Source of the DNA: Symsagittifera roscoffensis
Lineage: Eukaryota; Xenacoelomorpha; Acoela; Convolutidae
Direction of reading: 5' to 3'
Assembly (NCBI RefSeq): GCF_963678635.1
Contig: NC_087071.1
Location: 16,925,613 to 16,989,612 of the forward strand
DNA: 64,000 bases
The position numbers and the translations under genes are program-made. The notes beneath the pieces were generated by a model. That model was given only the letters and a program-made list of their open reading frames with translations, was not told the DNA's origin and made no database searches. This document shows positions 11,111 to 22,954 of the stretch, one piece after another. The first letter of the stretch is position 1; every line of letters begins with the position of its first letter.

Positions 11111-12219
11111 TAAGATTTGATCTTCTTTTTTTTGTATTGATAGAATGATTTACTTGGTTCTTTGTACTTTTGCGGTTTATTTTGATTAGCCTGTTGTTTT
11201 TGTCTACATTCGGCAATGTTGTGTCCGTATCTTCGGCAATAATTACACCATTTCTTGAAAGATGGTTTACCCTTAAAATTGGAAGTTTTCTCATATATGT
11301 TCAAAATTTCAGTGATTTTTTCAGTTAGGTCTACATCTGAATTGTGTATGTTGTTTATTTGTGTGGTATTTGTTTCGATTCTATTAACGTATTGTAGTTT
11401 AGGATTTTCTGTTTCTTCAAGTTTCATTGTGATTTCTGCTCGTTCTAATTTGTCAACTAGTTTTCTGAAATCTAAATATGGTTCTCGAATTGATGAGGGG
11501 TGTGATGCTCTCTTTTTTATAGCTATTTTTCTTAATTGGGGTGTTAGAGTCATCATTAAAATTTCTGTCATTTTTGTGTTTTTATACTCATGTGTATTTA
11601 ATGAATATGCTTTTCGAACTAGTGTTTCCATACGTACTGCTAATTGTTTGATGGTTTCATTTGGTAATCTGCGAATTTCATTACATAAAACTCTTTGGTG
11701 TTGTTTATTTCTTTCGGAGTCAAACATTTTTGAAAATTCTTGTGTAAATCTTTTCCAATTTGATTTTATTTCTATAGGTAATACTGAAAACCATTTCTGA
11801 GCTGCGCCATCAAGTGTTGTTTGGATTAACGCTGTGCGTCTATGTATCCAATTTTGATGGAGTGGTGTATTATTTGGTTCAGGTCCAATATTTAAAATTA
11901 AATTTGCTGTGACTGCGTTTAAGTGTTCTTCTACAGAATATTCAGGGTCTGGGCCTGTGAGTACCATCAGTGGTTTATTTGATGTTATTGATGATCCACC
12001 CATGAGGTATGGATTCATAGTCATCTCTAGTGATTCTGCGGCATTTGGAATTTGTGAAAAATTGGTCAGTTGATTTTTTGTTGTTTCATGTTGTTGCAAA
12101 TAATATGGTAGTGGTATTTCATTTTCCATTTGTGTTGGTTGATAATAATCAGTATTTGCTGGGTTTTGTGAGTAAAAATTTTTGTTTTGAGATGTGTGAT
12201 TTGGTCCAGGTTGTCGCAT
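11095..12219 (-). pseudogene. Gag capsid and nucleocapsid
   Basis: A long frame opening at 12,219 contains a retrotransposon-Gag capsid region: GAAQKWFSVLPIEIKSNWKR, then the FTQEFSKMFD and LPNETIKQLAVRMETLVRKA helices. Near 11,245-11,200 there is a CCHC knuckle, CNYCRRYGHNIAEC (C-x2-C-x4-H-x4-C). The frame stays open to 10,930, but after the knuckle the more plausible coding frame is a neighbouring one, so a frameshift around 11,110-11,150 is likely. Gag packages element RNA in cytoplasmic particles in intact relatives. Confidence 0.8.
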
Positions 12220-14181
12220 ATGTTGTTCTCGTGTATATGGTTCAAAAATATCTGGTTGATTTTTGTGATTAGAGTGGAGTCTTTGGTTTTGAAAATTTTG
12301 TTGATAGTTTTGGTCATGAAAATCGTCATCATCTGATGATAGACAATTAGGTGTATAGTTAAGTGATTTTTGTTTATTTTGATATGGCTGTTTACTATTT
12401 TATTCTGTTGAAAAAATGGATAGTTTTCACTTGCGTTTTTTGGATTTCGTGGGTTATCATTAAAATTTACGAAATTTGATGTTTGTTGTTGGAGATTTTG
12501 TGGTTGTGAAAATGACCGATTATGCTGATTTGTACGAGGGGGTTTAGATGTTTGATGTTTGTGATCTATTTACGTAGTTATTATTGTGTTCTGCAAAATT
12601 TCTTTTGGTGAATATTTTTTGTTTTTGTGGTGATTTCGTCATTGGTCTAAATGTTTGGTAATCCATATGTGAATATTTTGGAGCAACCGAGGGTTTAACC
12701 GTAGATTGCAATGTTACTTGGTTTTGGCGTTGTAAGGTTTGGATGTATTGGTGAAATACTTTGCTGTGTAGTTGTTACAATTGTTTCAACTATTTCTTCA
12801 TTTATAAAATGTGATGGTGTTTGAATATCTTGTTGTGTAAGATTTCTAGTTCCATTTAAGTTTTCTTGTTGTACAAAAGTTGAATTTAAACTATTATTTT
12901 GTCTTCTATCAGGTAAAAATGAATTATAGTTTAAAGGTGTTGCATCTGTTGTCAGTGGTATTATTTTTATATAGTCTTTGTGAATAGTTATTGTACTGAT
13001 TGCTTGACTTGAGATGTCTATTGGAATATTCAGAAATAATGGATGAGACCATTCAGGGTCCCAAACGTAATCTGATTTTTCGGCAATGACAGTGTCGTCA
13101 TTTGTACTCTGGGGTCTAAAATTTTTTCTTGCTTGTGTCTATTATAAACCATGCTAAGATTTTTTGTAAATCGTGTTTAACATTTGGTGAAATTTCGTTA
13201 TTTGAAATTTTTTTACGGATTGTGTTTAAAAATGCTGAGAATGCGGCAATTTCATTTCTTACATTTGTGTGTCTTGACGTTTGAACTGGTGATCTGCTTT
13301 CGGTTTCTTTCTTTTCTAGTATAGATAAATAATTATATATTAGTGCAAAAACATCGTTAGTGAAAATTGAATTTGCTCTCTGTGAATTTTGATGTTGTAT
13401 GTTTTTAATGTATTCTGTGAATACTTTTGAAAATTCTATATCGATATCATCTGTTTGGATAACATATTTGCCATGGAAGTTTCTTGCTGTACTGAGTTCT
13501 ATGGTGTAAATTCCATATTGTTGTGTTAAGTTACGTATTCTGTTTATGTAATGGTCGACAATTTGTCTTTTGATTTTTATTTCTGGGAATTCTGCTTTAC
13601 ATGGGCTAATTCCTTTTTCAAATATATTTGCGATTAGGTTATGACAAAATTGTGTTTGTCCTCTGTCGTCAGTGAGTGAAATGATGATAAATGGAAAACC
13701 GAGTCTTCGTCTGGACTTTCGTCACTTGGGCTTTGACTCATTTTTTCGTTTTATGACTGTCAGTGCGTAATGTTCGATGTGTTTGATTGGTTGGTTCCAA
13801 CTGTATAAACGTACTGGTTTATTTTTGTATATCTTTTTTATTCTTCTTTTTCCTTGTTTTGATGAATGTGATGTAGCTTCTGAATCGGAAAAATATAATT
13901 GATCATGAACTGGGTAATTTTTATTTACTGTCTTTTTTAGTTTGTAGAGTGCATCTAAATCGCTGACTTCTGATTCGGAGACTGCGTTTCTACGCTTTGA
14001 AAATCTTTTTCGTGTAATTTGTCTTTGCTTGCTTAAATTTTTTTTTTATTGTTTGACGTTTTGTGCGAATGTATCCGATTGTTTGTTTATGCGGTGTAAT
14101 TACAAGATCGTATGTTTCGTTATTTATTTTACAATTGTGTAGTACGATTGTTTGTTTATTTCCTAAATTGTTCAGTGACAT
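12220..14181 (-). pseudogene. Gag N-terminal extension
   Basis: Coding sequence precedes the capsid domain. A Met start at 14,181 opens a 63-codon frame (to 13,990, beginning MSLNNLGNKQTIVL). Further minus-strand blocks are legible at about 13,990-13,745 (basic, Lys/Arg-rich), 13,735-13,140 (helical, polar) and 13,130-12,600 (Gln/Asn/Thr-rich), with frame changes between them. Together with the capsid and tail, gag would exceed 1,100 codons, two to three times the usual length. I recognise no domain in the extension. Confidence 0.5.
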
Positions 14182-15890
14182 AAGGTTTAGGATGAGGGGT
14201 GCAAGGTTGTTATTAGTGATTTTAAAATCCTAGACTGTTAGTCCTTACGATTTTTTGGTTAGCCTAACTTGGGTCTTTTATGTAGGGTTGGAGAGAAAAG
14301 TAAATATCGGTTCCGAAGAATGATTGTTACTTTCTCGTGGCTGTTCTAAGTTAAGGTGAAAACTTACTTAATCTTACTTAGGGGTAGTGATTGTGTTCAA
14401 GGGTTGGAGAATAGTAAATCGATCCACAAGGTTCAGGTTTAATTAGAACACAGATAGTTCGTTAGATACTATTTTAATACTTAATAAAGTTTAAGAATTA
14501 GCCTGGGTCAGGTAAGAGGGGCGATTAAGTGAAGGATGAAATAACCGAAGTTCTTCACTGTTTAGCTTAATTTGAATGGTTAATGTGATTGAAAAATTTC
14601 TATTAGTCCCGGATCTTTGAAAGGGTTGGGTAGTGAATCGACGTTTGAGGTCGTTAGAGGTATTATTTGGATGGTGGAGAACAAAATTGTTCTATTTGAT
14701 CCAAGGATAGGCCTTGATGATCAGGTTATAATTTTTTATGGTATAAATTGGATTTAAGTTAATTATTTAATGGAGATCCAAGGAAAGCCTTGATGATCTA
14801 GTTTAAAATTGAACAAATTGAAATGAAATAGAGGTAAAAATTTGGATAAGCCTTTAAATTTATCTGCTAGAAAAATTTAGTGTTTGATGATATCAGTGGT
14901 GTAATGATTGCTGTTATGTTTAGGTGATGAAGCTGGGGATGCCAGGATGATTTATATATACTTACAATTTATGATCATGTCAACTAATTTTTATTTTTTA
15001 TTTTTAATAAATATGTTTTTCAGATATCTTTTTCAATTTTACTGCAGATTTAGAGGAAACGATTTGAGGTTTTTTTTATAAATCGTTATTGTACAATAGT
15101 AAATGGGATTAAGCGCCTGTAATAATCATTGAAGATTTTTCTTCAAGGGTTCTATGTTTGCAAATGAAACTCTAAATTCTTTGCTAATAAAATCCTAAAT
15201 ATAAAAGTTTGGTCTGGCTTTCGCTGTACGACCATGAAACTTAATGGTAAATTTCTTCGTAGTCGTAGATCGTCTCTTGTCCGAGGCCTTCTTCCAATGC
15301 CTGGTAGTTCTAGTATTGTGCGGAATAGCGGTTCTGATCCATTGAGTCGTAGAGATATTTCAATTAGATTATTATCATGTAACATTTTTGAAATTGTTTT
15401 TGTCTAATTCTAATCTATCTGTTAGTTCCAAGCTAACTTGTTTTTTAAGGTCTTGATCGAGACTTAAGGTCGCACCAGATGAGTTAGGTTCGAGATGTAA
15501 CTGATAGAGTAATTTCGGATAGGGTACACCGTCTGCTCGTCACGCTATCTTATTTTCGGCCGGATAGATTCGTGCAACTTCTTAGTCTAATACCGATCCT
15601 AATCTTACTCTTATATCTATTAGTCTCAGGGTGTTTAACTAGTCTCTGCTAGGCTCAATAGATCTAGAGTATACTGGCTTATTGCGATTGCTAAAGTTCT
15701 CTGGGAGAGGTAACTAATTTCTAAGTTAAATTCAAATCTCTCTGGTGCTGAAATTACAAGTAATTTCAGCACTTACAAATAAGTGGATTGTTAGTTAGAT
15801 GGATCGTGATTGGTTAATATTAAGTATTTTATAGAGATAAAATATCCAATGTATAACCAAAGAATAAATATAGTTTTTATCTGGTTCCAA
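14182..15890. other. Leader / possible 5' LTR zone of the retroelement
   Basis: About 1.7 kb upstream of gag on the minus strand, still with the G/T-rich plus-strand skew. No long ORF is convincing; a 77-codon minus frame at 15,385-15,152 has no recognisable features. Two related motifs around gatccaagga-aggccttgatgatc lie at about 14,697 and 14,771. A 28-bp palindrome is at 15,745-15,772. The zone should hold the 5' LTR, primer-binding site and leader, but without a second LTR to compare I cannot set limits. Confidence 0.4.
15745..15772. repeat. Perfect 13-bp-arm palindrome
   Basis: gtgctgaaattac and its exact reverse complement are separated by two bases (aa). It could fold as a hairpin or bind a dimeric factor in the putative LTR/leader. 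Confidence 0.75.
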
Positions 15891-18229
15891 ATGGAAAATT
15901 AATTAAGTGCTCAGGAAAGAAGCAACGCAACCTTTGCAATCATTCTCAATTCTTAAAAATTCTTCGAAAAATCTAAATAAATTCAAAACAAACCAAACGA
16001 TCGTTGAATCAAATTAAAAATTACAATTAAAATTTATAATATTGAACATTCTGAATTTGAATTCTTTCAAACTAAAATAGTTTTGAAAAAATCGCTTGGT
16101 GTTTTTTTTAGTTCACTAACTTTTTTTAAAATGCCCCGTGTGATGTTTTTTGATGACAAAACAAAAAAGTGACAACAGATATCTGTTTCAAAAAATCATA
16201 TAAATTTCGGATGTTAACCACAAAAATAGTAATTTGATAATTAAAATTTTAAAAAGTTAATAAAAATAGATTTTTTGACAAAATTTTGTAAATTTTGCTT
16301 CAATTTTAGTTAGTCATACATCTTTTTTGCTGATAATTTTTTTCTCTACAAAATTTGTTAAAAATCATTAAAAGTCTTGAAGAATATTTGAATAGTCTTG
16401 AAGAATCTTGAAGATTTTTCTAAAAATTTCAAGAAAGTTTTAATGTTGAGCTGCAGAGCCATCATTCAGGTTTCTGGGGATGTGTTCATGATTTTTGAAC
16501 TGATAAAATTCTTATAAAACGCAAAATTTTTAAAAAAGATTCTTCGCTATCTTTGATAAATCTTCAAGATTCTTCAATATCTTAGCCAGATTTTCAAGAT
16601 GGCTAGACCTGGGAATTGTTTGGAGTTAAAGTTTCTATTTTACTCAGTTTGGAAATTACAGGGCTTTTATCTCAGTCAGCGATCGTTCCTCTGAAAAGAT
16701 AGGATTGTCAAAATTTTACACCTGACTTGCAGATAAACGCGCCAAACCATTACTATGTCTTCACAGCTAACGAAGAAAGAGTAACATAAATTGCAAAGCT
16801 TTTTTAATGGAGTTGCCAAAGTACCAGAGATTCTTTGACTTGCATTCTAGAAATTGTCAAGGCCAGATTTTTGCAGTTATATTAAAGCTTTTAGTTCGCT
16901 TGGGCAGTGTTTCGCAAGCTTGTTTTTGGTAAGAATCTCTCAGTTAAGCAAGGTTTCGCTCAGTCTCCTAAAACTACCCACCTGTGATTTTATTTTGAAA
17001 TTTTAGAGAGACATTTTGAGAATATCGTTTGTATAATCTACAGCTTACTTTAAAGTATTGTTAGTGAGAACTCTCACTCTCTCTCTCTAAATTGGTTTTG
17101 TTGGCCCTCAGTTCCAGTTTTGGAAATGCGAAAGCCTTCGTTGGACTTTATATTGATTTACCGAAAACAAAAGCAAATTTACTCTTTCGAAACTCAAAAA
17201 CCCGGGCTCAAAAACCCATTTAAAATAACTCCTGCAAGCTGTTCGCAAAAACATGGAGGTCTAAATATTTGAGTATCAGCGAGGAACAAATAGTTCGCCA
17301 GGTTGATATTAATTTGAATGATAGGCGAAAAAATTGTTTCTTAGCACTCCTGGCACTGGATTGCTCCACTGTTTTTGAGTGTTTAGCTAAATTTCTCTAA
17401 GTAGACGAAGTACTTCTGCTGCGCAGGCAGATACTAAACCGATAGGACTGAAAACAAACAGTGGTATGAATGTTTTAAGATCACGATCAAACCATCAATT
17501 AAATACACAAGTTTCATTGACTGGTTCAGACCTAAAAACATCACAGTCACAGTCAATTAGGGCATCAATTTTGGAAATTTTTACGTGGGCTAGGTTTGCT
17601 ATTTATTCGTCAATTTTAAAATCATTACACTTGCGATTTCAAAGCATATAAACTTTTTTCGGGTTAACAAGTTGTTCATCAGATTCACTTCAATCACTTG
17701 TATCTTGGCTCATGATAAGTTCATACTTCTTACAATTTAGCCTGGAGGAAACGAATATGCTTCGGACGCAAAGTTTCTGGGTTCGAATCTGACTCGGAAC
17801 TGTTTTTTTTTCGAACCGGAAAAATTCCGTTTCATTTTAAATTGTCGGACAAATATTTGTCAGCTTATCTGTGTCGGGCTAGCTTTCAAGTCTCAGAATC
17901 GTTTCTTTTTGCTGCGCGCATTTTCTTTAATGTTGCTTTAACTGTTTGATTTATTCCTACAGTTTGTATTTGTAGTTTTACCTTGACTTCGTATTTCCTT
18001 CTTAGTTTTTTGTTTATCTAAAAAAAGCTGCTCGAACCCAATTATTTTTGCCTTTTTCATCGGCTTAATGACCCAATTTTGGGTGGTTTCACGGGAAACA
18101 CAATTGTATCACTCCCCCTACACTTTTCAATTTAGTTACTTGTTTACCAATCGGTGTGTAAAAATTACTTCTTTTTTTCGTTATGGAGAACTATTTCAAA
18201 ATTTAACGGAAAAATTTTAGTTTTCTCAA
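15891..18229. other. Unannotated AT-rich stretch
   Basis: No gene recognised. Around 16,375-16,620 there is a loose repetition of cttgaagaat/tcttcaagat words. The part from 16,600 to 17,450 is less AT-rich and more complex, but no frame is long or conserved-looking. It includes the tRNA-like sequence described separately. Confidence 0.4.
17735..17815 (+). other. tRNA-like sequence, probably a tRNA-derived pseudogene
   Basis: An A-box-like TAGCCTGGAGG is followed about 45 bases later by a B-box-like GGGTTCGAATCTG and then a run of T (Pol III terminator-like). The T-stem and acceptor stem do not pair properly, so a working tRNA is unlikely; a tRNA-derived relic or SINE head is more likely. Confidence 0.3.
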
Positions 18230-18980
18230 AAAGTCTAGTGATTTACAAAAAAGCGTATCAATTGGAAGACCACCTACTCCCGTGTGTGCTTGCATACTTC
18301 CATAGTCTCTTTTTACTTGACCCCTCTGTCTACAGCCATCGTGGGCGAAAATTTGACCCATGTTTTTGATTTTATTTTTCGTTTTCTTGAAAACTAACCC
18401 TCTCAAATCTGAGCGTTTCGCTTCAATGAGTAGAACGCCTTTGAAAAGATCCCTGCATAAGCGGCTGCGCCCAATATTTTTTCACACAAAGTTATGGCCC
18501 TCAGAATAATTGAATTTTTCATTTTTTGTATGTTTCTTGAATCTGTTTAATTTTTCTCGAAAAATAACCTCTCAAATCTGATGATATGGGTTCACTGGAA
18601 ATAAACGATAGTGGGAACCTCCCCTACTCACAAATTGTCTTACACCAAAACTTATCGCATAGGAAAAACAATTTTTTTGATTTTTTGTCCGTTTTGAAAA
18701 TTTTTTGGCTGTTCTCGAGAGGTACCTTCCGAAATCTGAGATTTTGGTTTCAATCAAAATTACATGATGTGTGAATCCCTTCGGTATGAATGGCTACGCC
18801 CTCTTTTCTCACACAAAAAGCTATGATTCTCGCAAGCTTGAAAATTTTTTTTGTTTTTTTTCTGGCTAACTATCTTGCCAAATCTGATATCGTGGGCTCA
18901 TTCAGAAACAACAGATTGAGACAAAAACAACAACTCTTTTTTAAGACGGTCATTTTAGATCCCTCAAATTGATAGGAGGG
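18230..18980. repeat. Degenerate ~160-bp tandem repeat, about four units
   Basis: Units carry an anchor resembling ctctcaaatctga at about 18,401, 18,570, 18,728 and 18,873, each preceded by a T-rich block and by 'cacacaaa-gttatg' type words. Units are well diverged. Short open frames here are by-products. Confidence 0.55.
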
Positions 18981-18999
18981 TGTTACCAACTGTTGTTTT

Positions 19000-21900
19000 C
19001 ACAAAACCAACCATTCTAGGCACGTCTGACTCGTTCGCACTTGTTCAGAACCCCCTACGTCCCATTGTCACGATCGAAAAAATCTGAAAGAAACCGATTT
19101 CATTACGACAAGTTCAGATAAAAATTACACAACCGAAATTTTGCCCTTGCTCCGAAAACATTCTTGTAGTTTTTAATAATCAAATTGTATTAGCTGCCAA
19201 GTGTCGTAAAAAAAGGAAAAACTAGCACTTCGAAAATGTGTTGCAACGAACCAAGGGAGAAACAACAATCTTTCTATAAAGGGGCTTCTTAACGCCCAAA
19301 TTCCGCAGAGAGTGTTATCAACTAGTGTCTCTTTGACTACGAGTCATTATAGGAGCGTCTGACTCATTTTCACTCGTCTGCCCACATTGGCTGTCATGTG
19401 CCGTCAAAAATGGAAAAACTCGTTCTTCCAAAATGTATTGCAACGAACGAAGAAGAAACAACAATCTTTGTAAAAAGGACTTTTTATATCGCCCAAGTTC
19501 TGCGGAGTTATCAATTAGTGTCGGTTTGACTACAAGCCATTCTAGGCGCGTCTGACTCTTATCAGCTGTAGAGGTTCCCACACTTTCCATTATCACTGTT
19601 AAAAAGTCTAAAAACCACCATATTTATGACAATAAACTCATTAGGTTAAAAACACCCCACTACAATTCAACTCCTGGTACCAGCGTTTTTCGCTGGTTTC
19701 AAAAAATCAAATAATAATGGGTTTCCTTGCCGTCAAAATGTAAATTTTCGTTCTTCGAAAAAGCGTAGTATCGAACTACGGGGAAAACAACAATTTTTTT
19801 ATAAGGTCGCCCATTAAAAAGCTCCAGTTCCGCGGAAAATAATATCATTTCGTTGTTATACAGGTTTGAGCCATTTTAGGCATGTGTCTTTTTTTTCAAC
19901 TTGTACTGAAAAACCCACACTTTCGATTATCACGACTACAATTCTGCAATCCATCAAATTTTATGACGATAAGTTCATTGATTTAAAAAACCCCAGCTCA
20001 ATTTTTCTCCTGGCTCTATTGCTATCTCACTAGTCTCACATAATGAAATAGTATCTTTCAAATGCCCACATTGGCTGTCATGAGCCGTCGTAAACGGAAA
20101 AACTTGTACTTCGAAAATGAGTTGCTTGGAAGCAAGGGAAAAACAACAATCTTTTTCAAAGGGACCTATTAGATAAGCTCAAATTCCGCAGAAAGAGTTA
20201 TCAACTAGTGGATGTGCCATTTCGAGCCGTTCAGGGTGCGTGTAACTTGTTTTAACTTATAGAGAAAAACCCGTACATTCCTTTAGCACAACTGAAAAAG
20301 ATTGGATAACCATAAATTTCATGACAAGAAGTTCATTGGTTTAAAATTACCCCAGCTAAAATTTTCTCCTGGCTCTATCATGATTTTTTTGTCTCACATA
20401 AGCAAATAGTAATATTCGGCTTTTTGAGATGCCCATATTGGCTGTCATGTGCCGTCATAAAGGGAAAAAACTTTGTCCTTCGAAAAGTGTTGCTTGGAAC
20501 CAAGGGAGAAACAACAGTCTTTTACAAATTGACCTATCAGATAGATGAAATTCCGCAGAGAATGTTATCAATTAGTGGATGTACATTTTTAGCCAAACTA
20601 CGAACAGGTGATTTGTTTCAGTTCATAGAAAAAACCCATACATTCGACTATCACGACTAAAAAATCTGAAAACCACCAAGTTTATGACGAAAAGTTCGTT
20701 AGGTTAAAAACAACCCCTATAACTTTTTCTCGTGGTTCCATCTTCTTCGTTTTAGGTAATCAAATAGTTTTGGGCTCCATGAAATGCCCTCATTGACTGT
20801 CATGTGCCGTCATAAATGGACAAATTCTTACTTCGAAAATCGGTTGCTTGGAACCAAGGAAAAACAACAATCTTTTTTAAAATGACCTATTAGATAGCCC
20901 GAATTCCGCAGAGAAGGTTATCATCTAATGGTTGTATCATTTTAAGCCGTTCAGGGCGAGTGTAACTTGTTTCAACTCATAGATAAAAACCCATTCATTT
21001 CATTAGCACGACTAAAAATCTGAAAAAATTAAATTTTATGACGAAAAGTCTAAAAACATCCCAGCGCAAGTTTTTCATGGTTCCAACAATATTCCTTTAA
21101 TTTTAGTAAAATCAAAAAGTTTTTGGCTCTTTGAAATGTCCACGTTGACTGTCATGACCCGTTAAAATGGAAAACCTCGTCCTTCGAATTTGTTTTGCAT
21201 CGAAAAAAGGAAAAACAAAAATCTTTAGTTTAAAAGGACCCGTTAGGTAGCCCTAATTTTGCAGATAAACTAGTGTCTGGACAATTCCGAGGCCATACTA
21301 GACGCATCTGACTTGTTTCAACTGTTAGAGAACCCCATAGGTACAATTATCACGAATGAAAAATTCTAAAAGCACAGATCCTCATTAGATGACGACATGT
21401 TTATTAGGTTAAAAGCACTCCAGCGCAACTTTGCTTTTAGTTCTGCTGCTTCCCTAATTGTTTAAAATAATCAAACATCATTTGGCTCTTCGAGAAACCT
21501 ACATTGGTTGTTATGTGCCGCCAAAATTAGAGAAATTGTTCTTTGTTAATGTGTAGTTTCATTCCAAGTGAAAAACCGCCATCTTTTTATAATGAAACCT
21601 ATTAGATAACCCATATTCCTCTGAGAGTGTTTTTAATTAGTAGGTGCACCATTAGGAAGCTTTCTAGGTGCGTTCAACTTGTTTCAACTCTTAGAGAATC
21701 CCATACGTTCTATTATCCAGACTAAGAAACTCTGAAACTAACCAACTTTATGACGAGAAGTTGATAAGGTTAAAAACATCCCAGAGCAATTTTACTCATA
21801 TTCGAGTGTTACCCCAGTAGGGTTACAGAATCAACTAATATTAGGCTCTTCGTGAGGCCACATTGAATGTCTTTTGCTGTGAAATATGGAAGAACGCAAT

Positions 21901-22010
21901 CTTGGAAAAAAAGTGTTTCTAAAAACGAGCTTTTCCATCTTTGAGGGCCGATGACAGCCACTGTAGGCATATCGACGGTTTGAACTTTTTTAATCCTGTT
22001 GCTCAACTAG
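19000..22010. repeat. Degenerate ~355-bp satellite-like array
   Basis: About eight or nine diverged units share an anchor close to cattggctgtcatgtgccgtc at about 19,383, 20,071, 20,433, 20,794, 21,143, 21,504 and 21,862 (spacing 349-362), with weaker copies at about 19,195 and 19,730. Other shared words are aaacaacaatctttt and ccgcagag-gttatcaa. The right part of the array is copied again within 24,125-25,815 by the large tandem duplication. Confidence 0.7.
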
Positions 22011-22269
22011 AATTGCGTTGATACCAAGAGCAAATTTGTGCGGAAACTGGGTCAATCCAATGACCTTTTGTCAGAAAATGGGTGGTTTTGGCTATTTGTT
22101 ATGAAATGGAATACATTTTCAAAATATACAGCTTTTTTTGATATACGATCGCAGAAATAATAAAAAAAAAGTAAGAAAGCTATAATCAACTATAATTTAA
22201 TTTTATACTACCCATACTTTCACTTGATCCAAGGATTTAAACATGCCATTTCCAAACATTGCACCAAAC

Positions 22270-22850
22270 TAGCTCAAAAACATTATTTTTGGGGTACAAA
22301 TCAAAATTAAGGGCAAAAATTTTGATCAAACCGAAAAACATATCAAGCAGTTCTTACGCTCTGAACAAGACGGTGAGTTCGAGCCACTTTGATTTCATTT
22401 CAACAACGCTGAATTAAAAAAGCAATCACAACAGTTGCGCGGGAAAAGCTAAAATATTGCGTTTTTGAGGTACAAATCAAACTTTTTACCAAAAATTTTA
22501 CCACGGCGAAAAACCAACGATTCTGGTGCACTGTGAGCCCGATCATTAACGTTAACTCTAAATAATAAGGAAGCACAACAATTAAGGCAAAATATCAAAA
22601 CATAATATAGCATTTTTGATGCACAAATCAAAATTATGGCCAAATTTTGATCACAGCAAAAAAAACACAGTTTTAAAGTTCTGACCAAGGCGGTTAATTT
22701 TAGCTTACTCCGGGCCCGATCCGTTATTTTTAAGTATAAAAAATTCGCGAGCAAAAGAACTGCGCAAAAACAGCAAAAAGATGGCATTTTTGAGGTACAT
22801 CAAAAGTATGGCTGAAACATTAATCACAGTGCAAATTCAATCGCCTGTAA
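22270..22850. repeat. Degenerate ~165-bp tandem repeat, four units
   Basis: Units begin with words like attatttttggggtacaaatc at about 22,284, 22,454, 22,610 and 22,781, each followed by aaaattttgatca-a and a more GC-rich segment. The same array recurs at 26,074-26,654 inside the second 3,804-bp unit. A 112-codon minus frame across it is a repeat by-product. Confidence 0.6.
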
Positions 22851-22954
22851 GAAAGTTCTATTTAAAATCAATTTATTGATGCTAAATTGGATTTGACTTA
22901 TTATGTATTATAAAATGTATCAGCCAACAAGCTCACTTTGTCAAAATTGTTGAA

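Larger units (their letters stand above)
543..15890 (-). mobile_element. Decayed Ty3/gypsy-type retroelement with env-like region
   Basis: In minus-strand order the element shows gag with a CCHC knuckle, an aspartic protease DSGA site, reverse transcriptase, RNase H, integrase with D-D-E residues, and an env-like region with a C-terminal membrane anchor. Integrase after RNase H is the Ty3/gypsy (Metaviridae) order. The coding part alone is about 13.6 kb, well above the 5-9 kb usual for the group, because both gag and the env-like region are near 4 kb. Every domain is broken by stops or frame changes, so this copy is dead. Ends are placed only by loss of the G/T-rich plus-strand skew near 0.5 kb and 15.9 kb. 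I found no LTR pair, primer-binding site or polypurine tract that I trust. Confidence 0.8.

Noticed and set aside
14930-14960. Possible primer-binding site (gctggggatgcca) and LTR start for the retroelement
   Set aside because: The implied tRNA 3' end does not fit a tRNA I can name, and the following sequence has no counterpart near 0.5 kb.
17735-17815. Functional tRNA gene
   Set aside because: Box-like motifs are present, but the T-stem and acceptor stem do not pair.
20424-20660. 78-codon frame, identical at 24,228-24,464
   Set aside because: The identity comes from the 3,804-bp duplication, not selection. The frame covers a degenerate satellite unit and is not open in sister units.
22449-22787. 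112-codon minus-strand frame rich in Cys and Leu, repeated at 26,253-26,591
   Set aside because: Falls within the ~165-bp tandem repeat; similar units are not open, and duplication explains the second copy.
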